A DNA stretch of 64,000 bases from the NCBI GenBank assembly GCA_032164295.1, contig JAJHTX010000003.1, positions 1 to 64,000 on the forward strand, given 5' to 3'. Under the pieces are notes generated by a model. That model was not told the origin of the DNA and searched no databases. It saw only the letters and a program-made list of their open reading frames with translations. The stretch is from Inonotus obliquus (taxonomy: Eukaryota > Basidiomycota > Agaricomycetes > Hymenochaetales > Hymenochaetaceae). Below are positions 10,780-22,344 of this stretch, piece after piece (position 1 is the stretch's first letter; each line of letters starts with the position of its first letter). Both the position numbers and the translations under genes were made by a program.

Positions 10780-11470
10780 ATGTCTGTGACCGAGATGAAC
10801 GTCATGTCACGTTCCCTGCTCTCGTTCTGCACCAGAGCCGCAATCCATCGCGTTCCTCGCAGCGTTCGATCCCGTCTATATTCTCGCACATCCTTTACAA
10901 CAATGTCTAAACTGGACTTAAAAATGTGGACTCAAGAACATCTCGCAGCGCTTTACACGGCATCCACTGATGATGAATTCCATTCTGCCTTCGAAAGTGC
11001 TTTTGCACCGCACGATCGAATGAATGTGGTCATCAACGGCGAGGAGATCCCGCGGGACAAGCTTAAAGAGCAGATCCAAGCCCAGAGAGGTGCAATGGTG
11101 AAAGCCGATGTCAAGTTCGATGAGCTGAACGAGGTGAGTGCCATTTCTGATCTTTCGCAAATCCTGACCGTCTGCCTTCAGATTACAGCGTCAACCGTAA
11201 AAGGATCCTGGTCAGTCACCCGCTCGCTTAAATTTCGCATTCGCGCAGCGCCGGCACAAATGGAACGACTCAGTACCTTCGAATTGAAGTAAGTCCAAAT
11301 ACCATGATCAGATGAACCTTACTTTATACGCCATCAGAATCGAACCTGTATCGCCCGAGTCAAGTGACTTTCGTATAGTTCATCTATCAGAGACTGTCGA
11401 GAACAAGCAGAGACCAACTGTAATCAATCCCATTCACCGCAACCCGAGCGGCAATGCTGGTGAACCGTAG
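10780..11470 (+). CDS. Small conserved protein with mitochondrial-type presequence
   Basis: Exons 10780-11133, 11182-11288 and 11338-11470 (introns 48 and 49 bp) give 197 residues. The first 40 residues are rich in Arg, Ser and Ala with no acidic residue after the first few (MSRSLLSFCTRAAIHRV...), as in a mitochondrial targeting peptide. In-frame ATGs at 10780, 10795 and 10804 are all possible starts, and MSKLDLKMW at 10903 could start a cytosolic form. The body (HLAALYTASTDDEFHSAFESAFAPH...VINGEEIPRDKL) looks like a SnoaL/NTF2-type small fold, but I do not recognise a named family. Confidence 0.62.
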
Positions 11471-11758
11471 GGTCCAATCCCGACTTGGGAATCATAAAGT
11501 TTCAACCACCGATCAATTCGTGAATTGTAGTGTAAGCTTCCCATTGTGATGTGAACGTTAACAGAAATACTCACACCCACAGATAGAGGATTCTGAAGTA
11601 CCATTAACATTCTGTATCTGCTAGCTGGATGTAACATTTTGTGACTTGTTACGATCTTGACGTCGATCTGTCGATCCATATTTCAAACGGGCCACAGCGC
11701 CTTTATGAAGGCTCACGCAAGTTACAAAGCGACAAACAGAACTTTGAAAGCTATCATC

Positions 11759-13074
11759 ATGAGCAGCGACACGGCAGAACTGGCGGAAGCTGATGATGCT
11801 AGGTCATCTGAGGTACGAAGTCCTTCTTCTGTACCGTAGAGTCATTAGTCAATACATGCACTACTCGTCTCATTACAGTCAGACGAGGAACGGTATTCTC
11901 CCAGACTTATGTTTCGCGGCTGCAGGACTCCTGACTGTAGTCGTATTGTGGCCGTGTGGTCAGTATATGAGGACGTCAACAATATGTTCCCTCTTGAGAA
12001 AGGTTGGGCGATTCCCGACACACCTATTCCAGCTCCGTACGAAACTCGTCCAGTCGAGGGAAAAGGGCGTGGCCTGTTTGCCACGCGGGATATTAAAGAA
12101 CAAGAAGCAATTATTCGTGAACGTCCAGTTCTGTTGATGCCTCATGTGCTTCGTGGAGTTGACATCGGCTGCATGAATGCTCTGTGGATGCAGGTGGAGA
12201 CGACCCTATTGCAGCTCCTCGTTCTTCTTGAACCCGAAGACCGCAAAAAATATTTGGAGCTGCATAACTGCAAGTCTCCAGATGAATGTGGCCCACTTGC
12301 GGGTATCATGCGTACCAACGCTCTCGGCGCCGAATTCACCCAGTCCGACTATCTTAAGATATACGCTGGAGTTTGCTTAAACATATCATACGCAAATCAC
12401 TCGTGAGTCATATATCGTTCGATATCTCCCGAGGACTAAAACTAAGGCCTGTGGGATGCAGATGCACTCCGAATGCGCGTTACGCATTCAACAGTGAAGA
12501 TGTCATGTTTTCGCTTCTCGCGGAGCGCGACATTACTGCGGGTGAAGAAATAACCATATCGTACACCTCGGTGCTCGCATCACGTGCTCAGCGTCGCGAA
12601 GAGCTCGAGCGAAAATACTGTTTCACTTGCGCTTGTACATCCTGTGCCAAACCTGATGTTATCAGTGCTGAGAGCGACGAGTGCCGGAGGTTCCTGAACA
12701 AGACATTAGATGAACTGAGCTCCACGCGTAGATGGAAGACGTGGGTGAACTGTCCATTATTCCAGCGCAAGTCTCAAGCACAGCGCCTTATTGAGACCGC
12801 TGAGAGGTTTCTGCGTGATGCCGAGATAGAAGGCCTACCGAGAAGACGATGGAAATTGCAAGCGTGTATACAATGCGCCGGGCTGTGCGCCATCCTTTGT
12901 GATTCGAAGAACTTCAGGAAATGGGCGAGGGTATGGGTGACTCTGGTAGACGACGAGGAAGAAAAGGAAAACATCGAACGTTGGATAAAAGACCCTACTG
13001 CTTTTCCTTTATGGGAATTCGACCGCAAGCGTTCTGAGCAATCCCTAGGGGCCAGGCCGTTTTTCTTACGGTAG
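11759..13074 (+). CDS. SET-domain protein (putative lysine methyltransferase)
   Basis: Exons 11759-11812, 11879-12402 and 12462-13074 give 396 residues. The SET domain begins at YETRPVEGKGRGLFATRDI and continues through ANALGAEF-like residues to ISYANHS-CTPNARY, the NHSCxPN substrate/cofactor motif (about residues 191-197). The motif is completed only by the 59-bp intron at 12403-12461. GEEITISY closes the catalytic core. A Cys-rich post-SET segment follows (YCFTCACTSC). The architecture is that of the fungal SMYD-like/SET5-type group without a visible MYND finger. Histone or non-histone substrate cannot be told. Confidence 0.85.
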
Positions 13075-13382
13075 TGACCGGCTGGTTGAATGTCGCAGTA
13101 AGAGAATATATCGTAATCAATACATTGATGTGATAATTGAGTTGTCCTTCGATACAAATACAGACATCAGCAAAAACATAAACAGGATCACAAAGCAAGA
13201 TACACAGCATACAACCGGGTTTAGAACGTAAAACTATTTGGGAATTCCATCCATCACTATGAATCACAAAGGTACGAATTGTGAGTTACGTGGGTTATTT
13301 GTCCCTGAAATATCATCGATAAAGACGGACCTCAGCAGTTAGCAAATGTTACTAGTGTCTCGAATAGAAAACAATTTACCCC

Positions 13383-14161
13383 TTAACCATCCCAACCCCA
13401 GTCGACGATGCCCGTTTCCCGCATCACCCTGCGGCGCGTTTCTAGAGCTTCAGCCGTTTCATCTACAGGTCTTTCCACATGCGCAAGTTTCACTGTCAAA
13501 TCATTGCTTATCTCGCGCTGTCGGCCGAGTCTACCGCTGCAGAATTTGCATTCACACGCATTATCGGGACGACCATATGCGAGCCATTTGGCGTGCTTGA
13601 CAAAGTTCTGACAATGTGACGTTCACAACTTTGGCCGTAGAAATGGGAAAGTGTGGGATTTATTGCTTACGGCTGGCGAGTCGAAGACCTCCCGAGTTCC
13701 ATTGCTGTGAAATCCTATAAACACCGTAAGCTATCGAAATAAACCAAGAGCCGCGTCGAAAGATACCTATGAGGTAGTAGTCCCACCGCCACTTCTCCTT
13801 TATCCGTCTCCGCCTCGCGCATAGCTGGTAGCTTCTTGGCAGTTTGAGTCTGAACTTTGTCGATGATGCTAACGAAAAGTGTGACGAGGTGCATGAACAC
13901 TAAAGCATATCGACATCAGCAGCGGTACTCACGCAGCTCCGGGGAGAGATTCAATTCATTCCTGAGGTACGTCCCAACCATCTCCCGCCAGTAACGTTGA
14001 TGGTCCTTCTCAGCTTTGAGAAGTACCGACTTGCCTCTTTGGACTACCTCTGGGATGGCCCCATTACAGTCCGAATCGAGGAGCCTGATAGTTGGAATTG
14101 GTTTCTCTGGTTTTTCGACGCGCACAAATTGGGGAGATCTGCCAGCATAATTATCGTCCAT
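13383..14161 (-). CDS. Short Clr2 N-terminal-domain protein, copy A
   Basis: Exons 14161-13933, 13868-13767, 13714-13671 and 13607-13383 give 199 residues. After an acidic N-terminus come WREMVGTYLRNELNL, LKLPRSYQLC, WDYYLIG and FDSPANFVKHAKWLAYG, then the zinc-type CECKFC. This order matches the Clr2 N-terminal (transcription silencing) domain of fungal proteins, in which a Cx-Cx2-C cluster follows the HAKWL helix. Only this domain is present, so it is far shorter than the S. pombe silencing factor Clr2. It is a tandem paralogue of copy B, with matching intron positions (exon 3 is 44 nt in both). Confidence 0.7.
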
Positions 14162-14514
14162 GGTAGTTAGCTGAAGATACCGAGTGTCAGCATCCGTGAT
14201 GCATTATGTCATCATCGACCCTTTCTTATTTTTATTCGAGATCGTGCATGCAACTTTTTGAAGAAACACGCGCTTGTACAACACGATTCAAACGTTCAAG
14301 TTCTTAAATTCGTTCTTCAAGAAAAAGGGAGGCATAATACGTAAGAGTTACAAAACCAAACAGCGACGGTCCTGGTGGTAGTAGCTTTACATCGCAACAG
14401 CGCCATAAGCTTGCGGCCTGAAGCGCATGCACAATATGCTGAGAGTCTTCGTGACAGAGCCGGGGGATGGACTCACTTTCGCCAGCGATGCCATATATCA
14501 ATGTCTCTGGACTG

Positions 14515-15237
14515 TCACTTTGACCTGATACTAACTGACCTCCTTGAAGATTCCTCGTCCCGCGGCTGCTCGATCTTCGCGTCACCAAGTGTCAGACGGC
14601 TGCTGATTACTTTTTGTGGTGTTCCGGTGCATGGCTTGCACTCACAGGCGTTTGGCGGACACCCGTATGCAAGCCACTTGGCGTGCATCACGAAGTTCTG
14701 TATCGAGTTTAAAGTCAAGCAAGCTTCCGAATTGACACTATTCGTGTCTGCTTAGATACTTACCGCGGGCGAGTCGAATTTTTCTATGCTGTTGTCCTTA
14801 TAGAAACCTTGGAGCATACAGGACGTCAGTTACCTGTCGCTCTGACGAAACAAGAAAATTCACCTAGGAGATAATAATCCCAAGCCCCATCTTCTCTCGT
14901 CCCACCGAACAGCTCATAGCTCTTTGGAAGTTTGAGTGAGAACTTTGCGTTGTTAGCTACGAGCCACGACGAGTCAAACCAGTTAACCAAACCACAGATA
15001 CAAGAGGGACCCACGTAGCTCCCGACAAAGGTTCAACTCGTTTCTCAGATACGTCCCGGCCATCTCACGCCAGTAGCGCTTATGGTCTCTCTCTGCTTTC
15101 TTCAATATACGTTTCCCTAGCATGACGCTTTCGTGGATCGGGCCATCGCAATCCGAGTCAAGTAACTCGATAGTTGGAACCAAGCCCGGAATGACTCTTA
15201 TCCACATCGGTTCTCGCGACTCGTAATAGTCTCCCAT
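14515..15237 (-). CDS. Short Clr2 N-terminal-domain protein, copy B
   Basis: Exons 15237-15015, 14956-14864, 14807-14764 and 14697-14515 give 180 residues from MGDYYESREP. An in-frame upstream ATG at 15342 would add 35 residues. Shared blocks with copy A are LLDSDCDGPI, YWREMAGTYLRNELNL, LKLPKSYELF, WDYYLLG, FDSPANFVMHAKWLAYG and CECKPC. The C-terminus is basic (RRSVSIRSK). The stop lies in the region where copy A keeps a longer tail. A nuclear silencing or scaffold role is suggested only by the domain name. It sits head to tail with copy A and beside the bestrophin pair. Confidence 0.7.
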
Positions 15238-15429
15238 GTCAGTTTTTGGGATTCGAGGGGGCGTCCGAGGTTGATGGTCAAGACACAAACGGACGGTGGA
15301 TGAGGGATGCAGGTAAAAGTGGGTAAGTTGGGTAGTCTCCATAATTACCGTGACATCAGATAAAGGCGTGACAGTATATCACGAGATCATCACGAGGAAA
15401 TGAATGTCACGCAGGAGCAGTTGTATTTA

Positions 15430-17501
15430 TTACAGAAGTTTACTATTTCCTGCGAACGCAGCGATGCTACTCGGTGAAAGCCGTTCAACCTTCGTCGCAG
15501 CGTCAGAAGATGGGGAGAGAAGAACATCAGAGTTTCGCATTTTCTTCAATGCCTCGATGTCAGCATGTATTATATCGCAAAAAAAGTCAAGATCAAGGTC
15601 GTTCTGGAGAGTAAGATGTGAATGAGCCTCTTCCCTGAGCTGGAGTAAGATGGGGCTTACATCATCATACCCGAAAGGTTGCTCAATTTCCTCCCCGGCT
15701 GCAAGGAAGCCGATATAGAAGAACGCGGCAACGCCTACACCTGGTATGGTGTACCATCGGAACTGGCCAACGAGCTGAAACGGCAGAAGAAAGAGATAGA
15801 ACCAGACACACCTGGCCAAGCATGTTATGTTCAACTTCAATGATCGAGGTGGAGACTTCAGACCATGTACTTACTGCCGAATATGCGCAGAGTAGACACT
15901 ACTCAGAATCCCCCAGTTAGTGGGTAGGATAGACGCTGAACGAGAGCACTCACAATGGAATTGGGGTCGTCAAAATTCGCTCCAAAGCTACGCACAGAGA
16001 TCTGAGCCCTAATGATTTTGCCTGGAAATGCGAGGACTTCACAAACCAGATAAACTATCCTCCAGAGAGGTAATACAGCTATACATTCCACCCAGGGGAC
16101 CACCTGATCAAATAGTGGTTAGAAAACGGTATAAGAACGGTATCTGAGGTAATACAAACCAGAGATAACACCTCTTTCATCTAGGACAGCCAGCCAGTCG
16201 CTCATGCATCGAAGTATCTCCAAAGGAACGTTTCCTCCGCCACCAGCCACCTTCGGCCTGAACTTGTGCCCAGACGATTCACAATGACGCTCTCGTCTCC
16301 CCGAGACGTCTTTGTAGTTGTTAAGGTTGGCCTGAGTAGTGTCGGGCGACATTCCCCAGAAAGTCTTCTTTTTCCTGGGTGAAGCAGAAGGAAAGAGAAA
16401 TGTTCGCCTAGAGTCGTCTAAGCTAGAACACAGGGAAGTGGAACTCCTGCCAAACGTTCCGTATGTGTTGATGGCTGGTATCATAGTGTCAGGCGCCCAA
16501 GTCGGCTCATGCCGTTGTGAGACGGACGATGAGGGATTTGTTTCGTTTCTATACTTAAGTTGTGTTGTTCGCATGAGATGTTGCTCTTCAGAACGAAAGT
16601 TCTGTTGTCAACTTAGCTTAGAGAATGTGTTTCACAATGAAAAAGAAACGGTTACTCACTCTATGAAGCGGTTTCACGAGATGATACAGATCTTCATAAT
16701 GTATTCCGGCTTCACCTATAGCATAGATGTAAGTAGTTCCGCGGATAGTAAGAAAGAGTGAGAGGCTTACCTCGAATATGGTGTTTTAGGGCCACAGAAA
16801 ATCTATCAGATCTCAGTAGCGGCTTACTGCATGCATTTGCGGCTCAGCTCACCCCTCAACCAAATCCAATGCAAGGTGCTTTTCTCGCATAAGGCTCTCG
16901 ACTTGTAATATATCGTCGGGTGATCCATCCTTTGTAGCACGGAGTGGGACGTGGATCCAGATTAGTCGTCCGATCGTCCGCGACACCTTGATAACGTCAC
17001 CCCAGCTACATCGTCCCGTCCAGTATCTGTCGTATCTAAGAGACCAGGTTTGCCAGTCAAAATATCATAAACTCGAAGGCACTTGGTGGTACGAACCCGC
17101 TTGAAGCTCGACACGCGATCACGAAGCCAATGACAACACCGAGAACCGTGATGAGAACAGGAGGGACCGCAAGTTGTAGTTTTGTAGTCAGAGAAACCGA
17201 AATAACCACTGAGTGCCGTATTGCGAGTCAGGATAAGTCAACCGATAGAATATGTCACGACAAACCAGCGGCAAAGATTGTGTGCAGGAGAACCGCAGGC
17301 CAGATCGTCCACACCTTTGATGATCGTTGTTAGAAGAAGCACAAGAGCTACTGTGGATGTGCTTACGACCGTTCCTCGACCAAAAGTCCAAGAGCCGACG
17401 TCCCCATGGAGAAGAAGAGGTTTGGTTGCATCTCGAGCAGCAATATTCGAGGCCGGTAGGAGGACTTGACCTGTGGATAATCGCTGTTTCGTAACGGACA
17501 T
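15430..17501 (-). CDS. Bestrophin-like (UPF0187) anion channel, copy 1, twelve exons
   Basis: Exon ends in transcription order are 17501-17367, 17314-17266, 17208-17097, 17035-16853, 16802-16771, 16715-16660, 16601-16172, 16103-16047, 15987-15954, 15901-15875, 15811-15661 and 15603-15430: 1,440 nt, 479 residues. Hallmarks are VWTIWPAVLLHT, the membrane helix PPVLITVLGVVIGFVIACRASSGYDRYW, RLIWIHVP, FSVALKHHIRGEAGIHYEDL, LERILTTPIPF, FLLPFQLV and FLAAGEEIEQPFGYDDNDLD. The last is the acidic GEEIE/PFG segment typical of the family. Four to five membrane segments are expected. A Ser/Arg-rich soluble insert (exon 7) is poorly conserved with copy 2. Confidence 0.86.
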
Positions 17502-17726
17502 GGCCAATCGATCAGATGAGAAAATAAGTGTCATGGTGACACTGACAGTGGAGAGTGCTTGAAGTACGAGCGGCACGTGATCGCGTACATGAAATTTCCA
17601 GGACCACGGGTAATGTTATTTGGAGAAGGAGAACAATAATGATAATTATAACAATTCGGTTTCTATTTAACTTTCCTAAGCGCTTCACGTTCGACATTTG
17701 ACGATTGATATACCGTATCCCGGTTT

Positions 17727-19830
17727 TTATTTCCGGAACGTTGGACGGCGGGAGTGTTTTCCCACAATTCTCGAAAGCCGCCTCGGAGGGAGGGGACCTG
17801 AATCAAACGAATCGTATCGTGTTTCCGAAAAGATAACGTTTGAGTTTGACGTCTGCCTTAGGGCTGCAATGTCAGCATGTATGATCTCACGGCAGAACAG
17901 ATCCAGGTCAAGGTCATTCTACAATGATAGATTAGTTACAATCCTCGTGTGATGGGCGGAAATAGATCGTCCACCTCATCATACCCAAAGGGCTGCTCAA
18001 GCTCTTCCCCGGCAGCGATAAATCCAAGGTGAAACCATGCGGCTATCGTGACCGCGGGTACCGTGTACCAACGAAACTCTTCGACAAGTTGGAAAGGGAG
18101 AAGGAATAGGTAGAGCCAGACACATCTAGGATCACATTCGTTCACGTTTTCCTGAGAGGTCCACGAGAAAATGTATACTACTTACTGCAATATCTGAGCA
18201 GAGTACGCACTGCATCGGTGGACCCATCAGTACAGCTAACCACAAGTCTTAAAATTCGAGCGATACGTACAACGGGAGGGGCGTTGTCAAGACTCGCTCT
18301 AAAGCTTTAAGGACGTAAAAATGAGATGTAGTTCTGAGAACCTATTCTACTTACCAGTGAGATTATCCTCAAATGCCGAGATGGCTGTGTACATCCCAAC
18401 GAGGGCATTCACTAGACCGGCATAGCCCTGAGTAAATAAGACTTCGAGTATCAAAGAGTCACTGACTGGGTACGGTCTCGCGTGCCTCAAGTTTGGACAG
18501 CCACTCGCTCAAGCAACGCAGTATTTGCAAAGGAATATTCTTGCCACCCCCGGCTATTACTGGCCTAAATTTACGGCCAGATGAGCCCACGAAGCATTGT
18601 TGTGCCTCCGAGGCACCATCACCAGCCAAGTTGTCGCTGTTTATGACAAAATTCGTGGACTTGGATTCCCTAAGACGAAACACGGATGCGACTGAAGAGA
18701 AAAATGAAGCGAAGGGAACAAGTTCAATGAGTACCCTGGGACGTGGCGGATGCCTTGGACAAGACGGTAAGATCACCGGGTGATCATTGCCGTGACCGAT
18801 GGAACTTGGCGAGGAAGAACTTGATCGTGAGTTTTGATCCCTGTAGGCAGATGCCTCAGGATCTAGAGATAGTGTTAACAAATAGGGACAATCATTGTCC
18901 ATTCGGGCAATTTGAGAGGGATTGTCTTGAGGATAGTCAGATGGACGACGCCTCTGGCGCGATGCCTAGAGCAGTTTCATCAAGTATCACTCGTCTATGC
19001 TCGAATGTGCACTTTACCTTATGTAGGGGTCGTACGAGAGGATAGAGATCTTCGTAGTATATTCCTAATTCACCTATTCACAAAATGAGTTTTCAAGCAG
19101 CAAGAAAATTAACCAAAGCCAACCTCGAAGGTGATGCTTCACAGCAATCGCAAAGCTATGTAAATATTGTCAACACTGACCCGCAAGATATCGCTGTAAT
19201 TCTTACCCTTCTACCAGGTCCAGCGCGAGCTGTTTCTCATCCATGCATTGTTCGGCGTGGGTCAGATCGTCGCGCGGTGCGTCCTTATTGATCCGAAGAG
19301 GAACATGTATCCATATGAGTCTACACGTCGTTCGCGCGTTTCGCATTATATCACTCCAAGAAACCCTTCCCAACCAGTATCTCTCATAGCTATGCAATTG
19401 TAAGAACGGAGGAACAGTGAGAGAATATAGCAAACTCACCCGCTTGATGTTCGATATGATATAACGAACCCGATTACGACTCCGAGGACGGTAGTGAGAA
19501 CTGGCGGAATACCCAACGATATCTGCGTGGAGAGTGATATAGAGGTCACCACTAAGTGTCCAGTCAGAAATCATCCAAAACCCTGCTCTTTCAACTTCAG
19601 ACCTAGAGCAAACATTGCATGTAATAACACAGCGGGCCATATCGTCCATATCTAGAGTGGCATCAGTAAAGCGGGCACTGAATGAGCTGCATACTTACGA
19701 CCGAGGCACGGCTGAAAGTCCAAGAAGCGACGTCTGGGTAGAGAACGCGATCCCGTTCATTTCGTGCCAGAGGGTCGGACGATGGTAGGAGCGACTGATC
19801 TGTCGATGAACTTTTTCTTCTCCAGGACAT
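17727..19830 (-). CDS. Bestrophin-like (UPF0187) anion channel, copy 2, twelve exons
   Basis: Exons in order are 19830-19699, 19651-19603, 19551-19440, 19389-19207, 19155-19124, 19073-19018, 18965-18474, 18427-18355, 18304-18271, 18209-18186, 18125-17975 and 17918-17727: 1,530 nt, 509 residues. Exons 2-6, 9 and 11 have exactly the same lengths as in copy 1 (49, 112, 183, 32, 56, 34, 151), so the genes are a tandem duplicate. Conserved signatures are PPVLTTVLGVVIGFVISY, YERYWLGRV, RGELGIYYEDLYPLV, FLLPFQLV and GEELEQPFGYDENDLDLDLFC. The exon 7 insert is longer and different, and may give the copies different regulation. Confidence 0.86.
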
Positions 19831-20010
19831 GGAGGACCAGGAACAATGAGCAGACGATACTTGTGGCGTTCATATTGTCTGAGAGTACGATGAGGCTACG
19901 CTACACATCTGTCCGTTGAACTTGGGTCGCCACTGAGTACAGGTAAGCGGGACGTCAATCTTATGTAATGATATTAATGTCTCCACGTGACCGTTCCTGT
20001 ACTACTGGGG

Positions 20011-20366
20011 CACGGCGGGCAAAATAGAATATCAGAGGGTGCGGTATTTAAAATTATTTTTTTGCCGAAATTTTAAATATCGGCAAGCATATCAGCACGT
20101 GATTTATATTTATAATACCGGCGGGATTGATATACTTACCGATATTTAAAGTAGATGTTCAGACTATCTTTCCGGAAGATATGCTCAAAAACAGATGGGA
20201 ATTTAAAATATCAACCCAATTGATATCCATATCAATATAAAAAATATGAGCACGTGGTTTATATAAATAATATCGGCAAGGTCGATATGCTCACTGATAT
20301 TTAAAATAATTGCGAGAAAAATTCTTTAAATTTAATGCCTGCTGATATCCTATTTTGCCCGCCGTG
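20011..20366. mobile_element. MITE-like element with 25-bp inverted ends
   Basis: The 25-bp ends at 20011-20035 and 20342-20366 are inverted copies with one mismatch, starting CACGGCGGGCAAAATAG. The 356-bp interior is AT-rich and non-coding, with repeated GATATTTAAA and GCACGTG(A/G)TTTATAT words in both orientations. Flanks share only GGG (20008-20010 and 20367-20369), so a 3-bp duplication is possible but weak. The outermost 14 bases recur at 29861-29874 in inverse orientation, which suggests a family shared with the larger broken transposon. Confidence 0.85.
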
Positions 20367-21589
20367 GGGACTGGCAATTCCTGCTATGTGATGTGGTCAG
20401 ATTTTTTTCAAGCGGAGCTTAAATACTGTCTAAATATGGTAAGCTGTGTCGATCTTTGCGTCCCATGATGCATACAAGGCCTATCTCACCAGAGATCTAT
20501 CATCTATCTCCTCGCGTACCTTTCCCTACCTTGCCACCCCCGCAAACTTTGTATGATTTACACCTAGACAATCTACAAAATGAAATTTCTTTGGAAATTG
20601 ATGTCCTCGTTCAGCAAATCCTGTGGACACAAACCTATTTTTTGACTATATGCAGCACATTTCACATCTTACTGTGGAACTCCTCTATCTCACACCATCA
20701 ATACACATGACTGTCTTCAAGTTGGCATCGTCTTCGAACACGCATTCCCTGCCGTCTGACTCCCAAATGGACTGTCCACAAGAAGGGTCATCATAAGATC
20801 GATGGTGCAGCAATACTTGGACAAGGACACATGATGTGCATGACATACCCCCACTAAATGGGCTTGACACACTCACCGTCTCCTCCATGCCCCAGACTCC
20901 TTCGCCTTGCAACTCAATCGTACTTGAATATCCAATCGAGAACCTCAAGCCACAAATCGACTTTGAGCAACACATTGAAGCAAACTCCATTTTTGTGCCG
21001 ACGGCTATCCTCACCACTATCCAGAGTCTGAGCCAGACACGCACTCGATGGAGAACCCCGTTATGTGGCATGGCACCCCTGCCGTCTACTTCTATGCACC
21101 CCAGCATCAAGGGAGCAGTGGCTCGCTTTTGCATGAACTGCATGACCAGGACTACTCGGAGCAACCTTTGACTTCTCGTTCAGAATAGACAACAGCACCG
21201 TAATTGTGCGTGTCATCTTTCTTTCTTTTTCTCACATCTACTAATTGGGGATCCGCAGCCCACTGTATCGTACGGAAATGGCCAGGACATATCCATATTC
21301 GTATGCTGCAGAACCCTAGCTAATGCATGATAATTGCCAGTGTACCGTATGAACTGCCTATGGGAGGGGCCGCAAGAACATGCCACGAGATTGCCATACT
21401 ATCAGTTGTAAACTATTCGAATATCGTAAGCACCTCATGCACGGCTGTTATGTTCATCTCATTATGGAATCCTGACTCAAATCGATCGCAAGCTCTGATT
21501 TTACGATTACTTCAAATCAAAAACGAATATCTATATTACAACCAAACTCTAGCTGGTGGAACAACTCAAACATCACAACAACAGATGAA
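20367..21589 (+). other. Unassigned, probably decayed transposon sequence
   Basis: Several short plus-strand frames lie here (about 20456-20710, 20836-21171, 21327-21749), but no continuous protein I recognise. One alternative frame near 21020-21180 reads coherently (MENPVMWHGTPAVYFYAP), which hints at a frameshifted second transposon gene. The stretch lies between the MITE and the minus-strand transposase-like gene, so it may be its other end. Confidence 0.35.
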
Positions 21590-22344
21590 CTACCCCCTTT
21601 CATCCAAACCTCGTACAGTCTCAGCAACAGCAAACTCTTGTGCCACACACTGTGCCTCCGCAGCTCGTTGTCTTTCCAAGAGGCTGTACAAGACGGCCAA
21701 TTTCTCTGCCTTTTGTTTTATCTTGTTCTCAAGAGGTATGTCCTTGTAAATTGTCCTAAACTTATCCAACTGATCCTTTAATTGCAATACGGTCATCCGC
21801 TCGATTTCTTCAGGATTCAGGCGCAAGATGACAGCCTGGACGTGCGCATCACGTTCTGTCCTCCGTTGATCGCGTATTGCGATCTTGTGCTTCTTCACCT
21901 CAATATCCCGGATACGCTGGTCTGTGACTTCAATGCAGCATCTTCGATCGAGCCCTTGGGCATCCTCCTCGCATGCCATCTTCCTCAAGAACTTCTGCTC
22001 GTCATCTCCGGTAAGCATTGTTTCAATAAATTTTTCTGTACTATTTCTTTGATATCTAAAAAGAGAGTTGAATAGCTTGATTGTTCCGCTAGGATTTCAA
22101 TGTGCAAATACCCTAAAGGAGCCAAGTGCTCCTTCATTCACATCATTCATCGCTGGCATCCAGGCCAGGTGTTTTTCACCTTCGGTGAGTGCCGCAATCA
22201 TCCCATCGTCATTATATTCCGATGAGAATCTTTTCCATGTCAACAGAGCCCCAGCAAGGAAGGCCTTGAAAAGGTCCTCCAGCTTCGGTAGCCTGCCCTG
22301 GGTAATGTATCTTTGAATTGCATTGATAGTGTCAAGGCGGTTCC

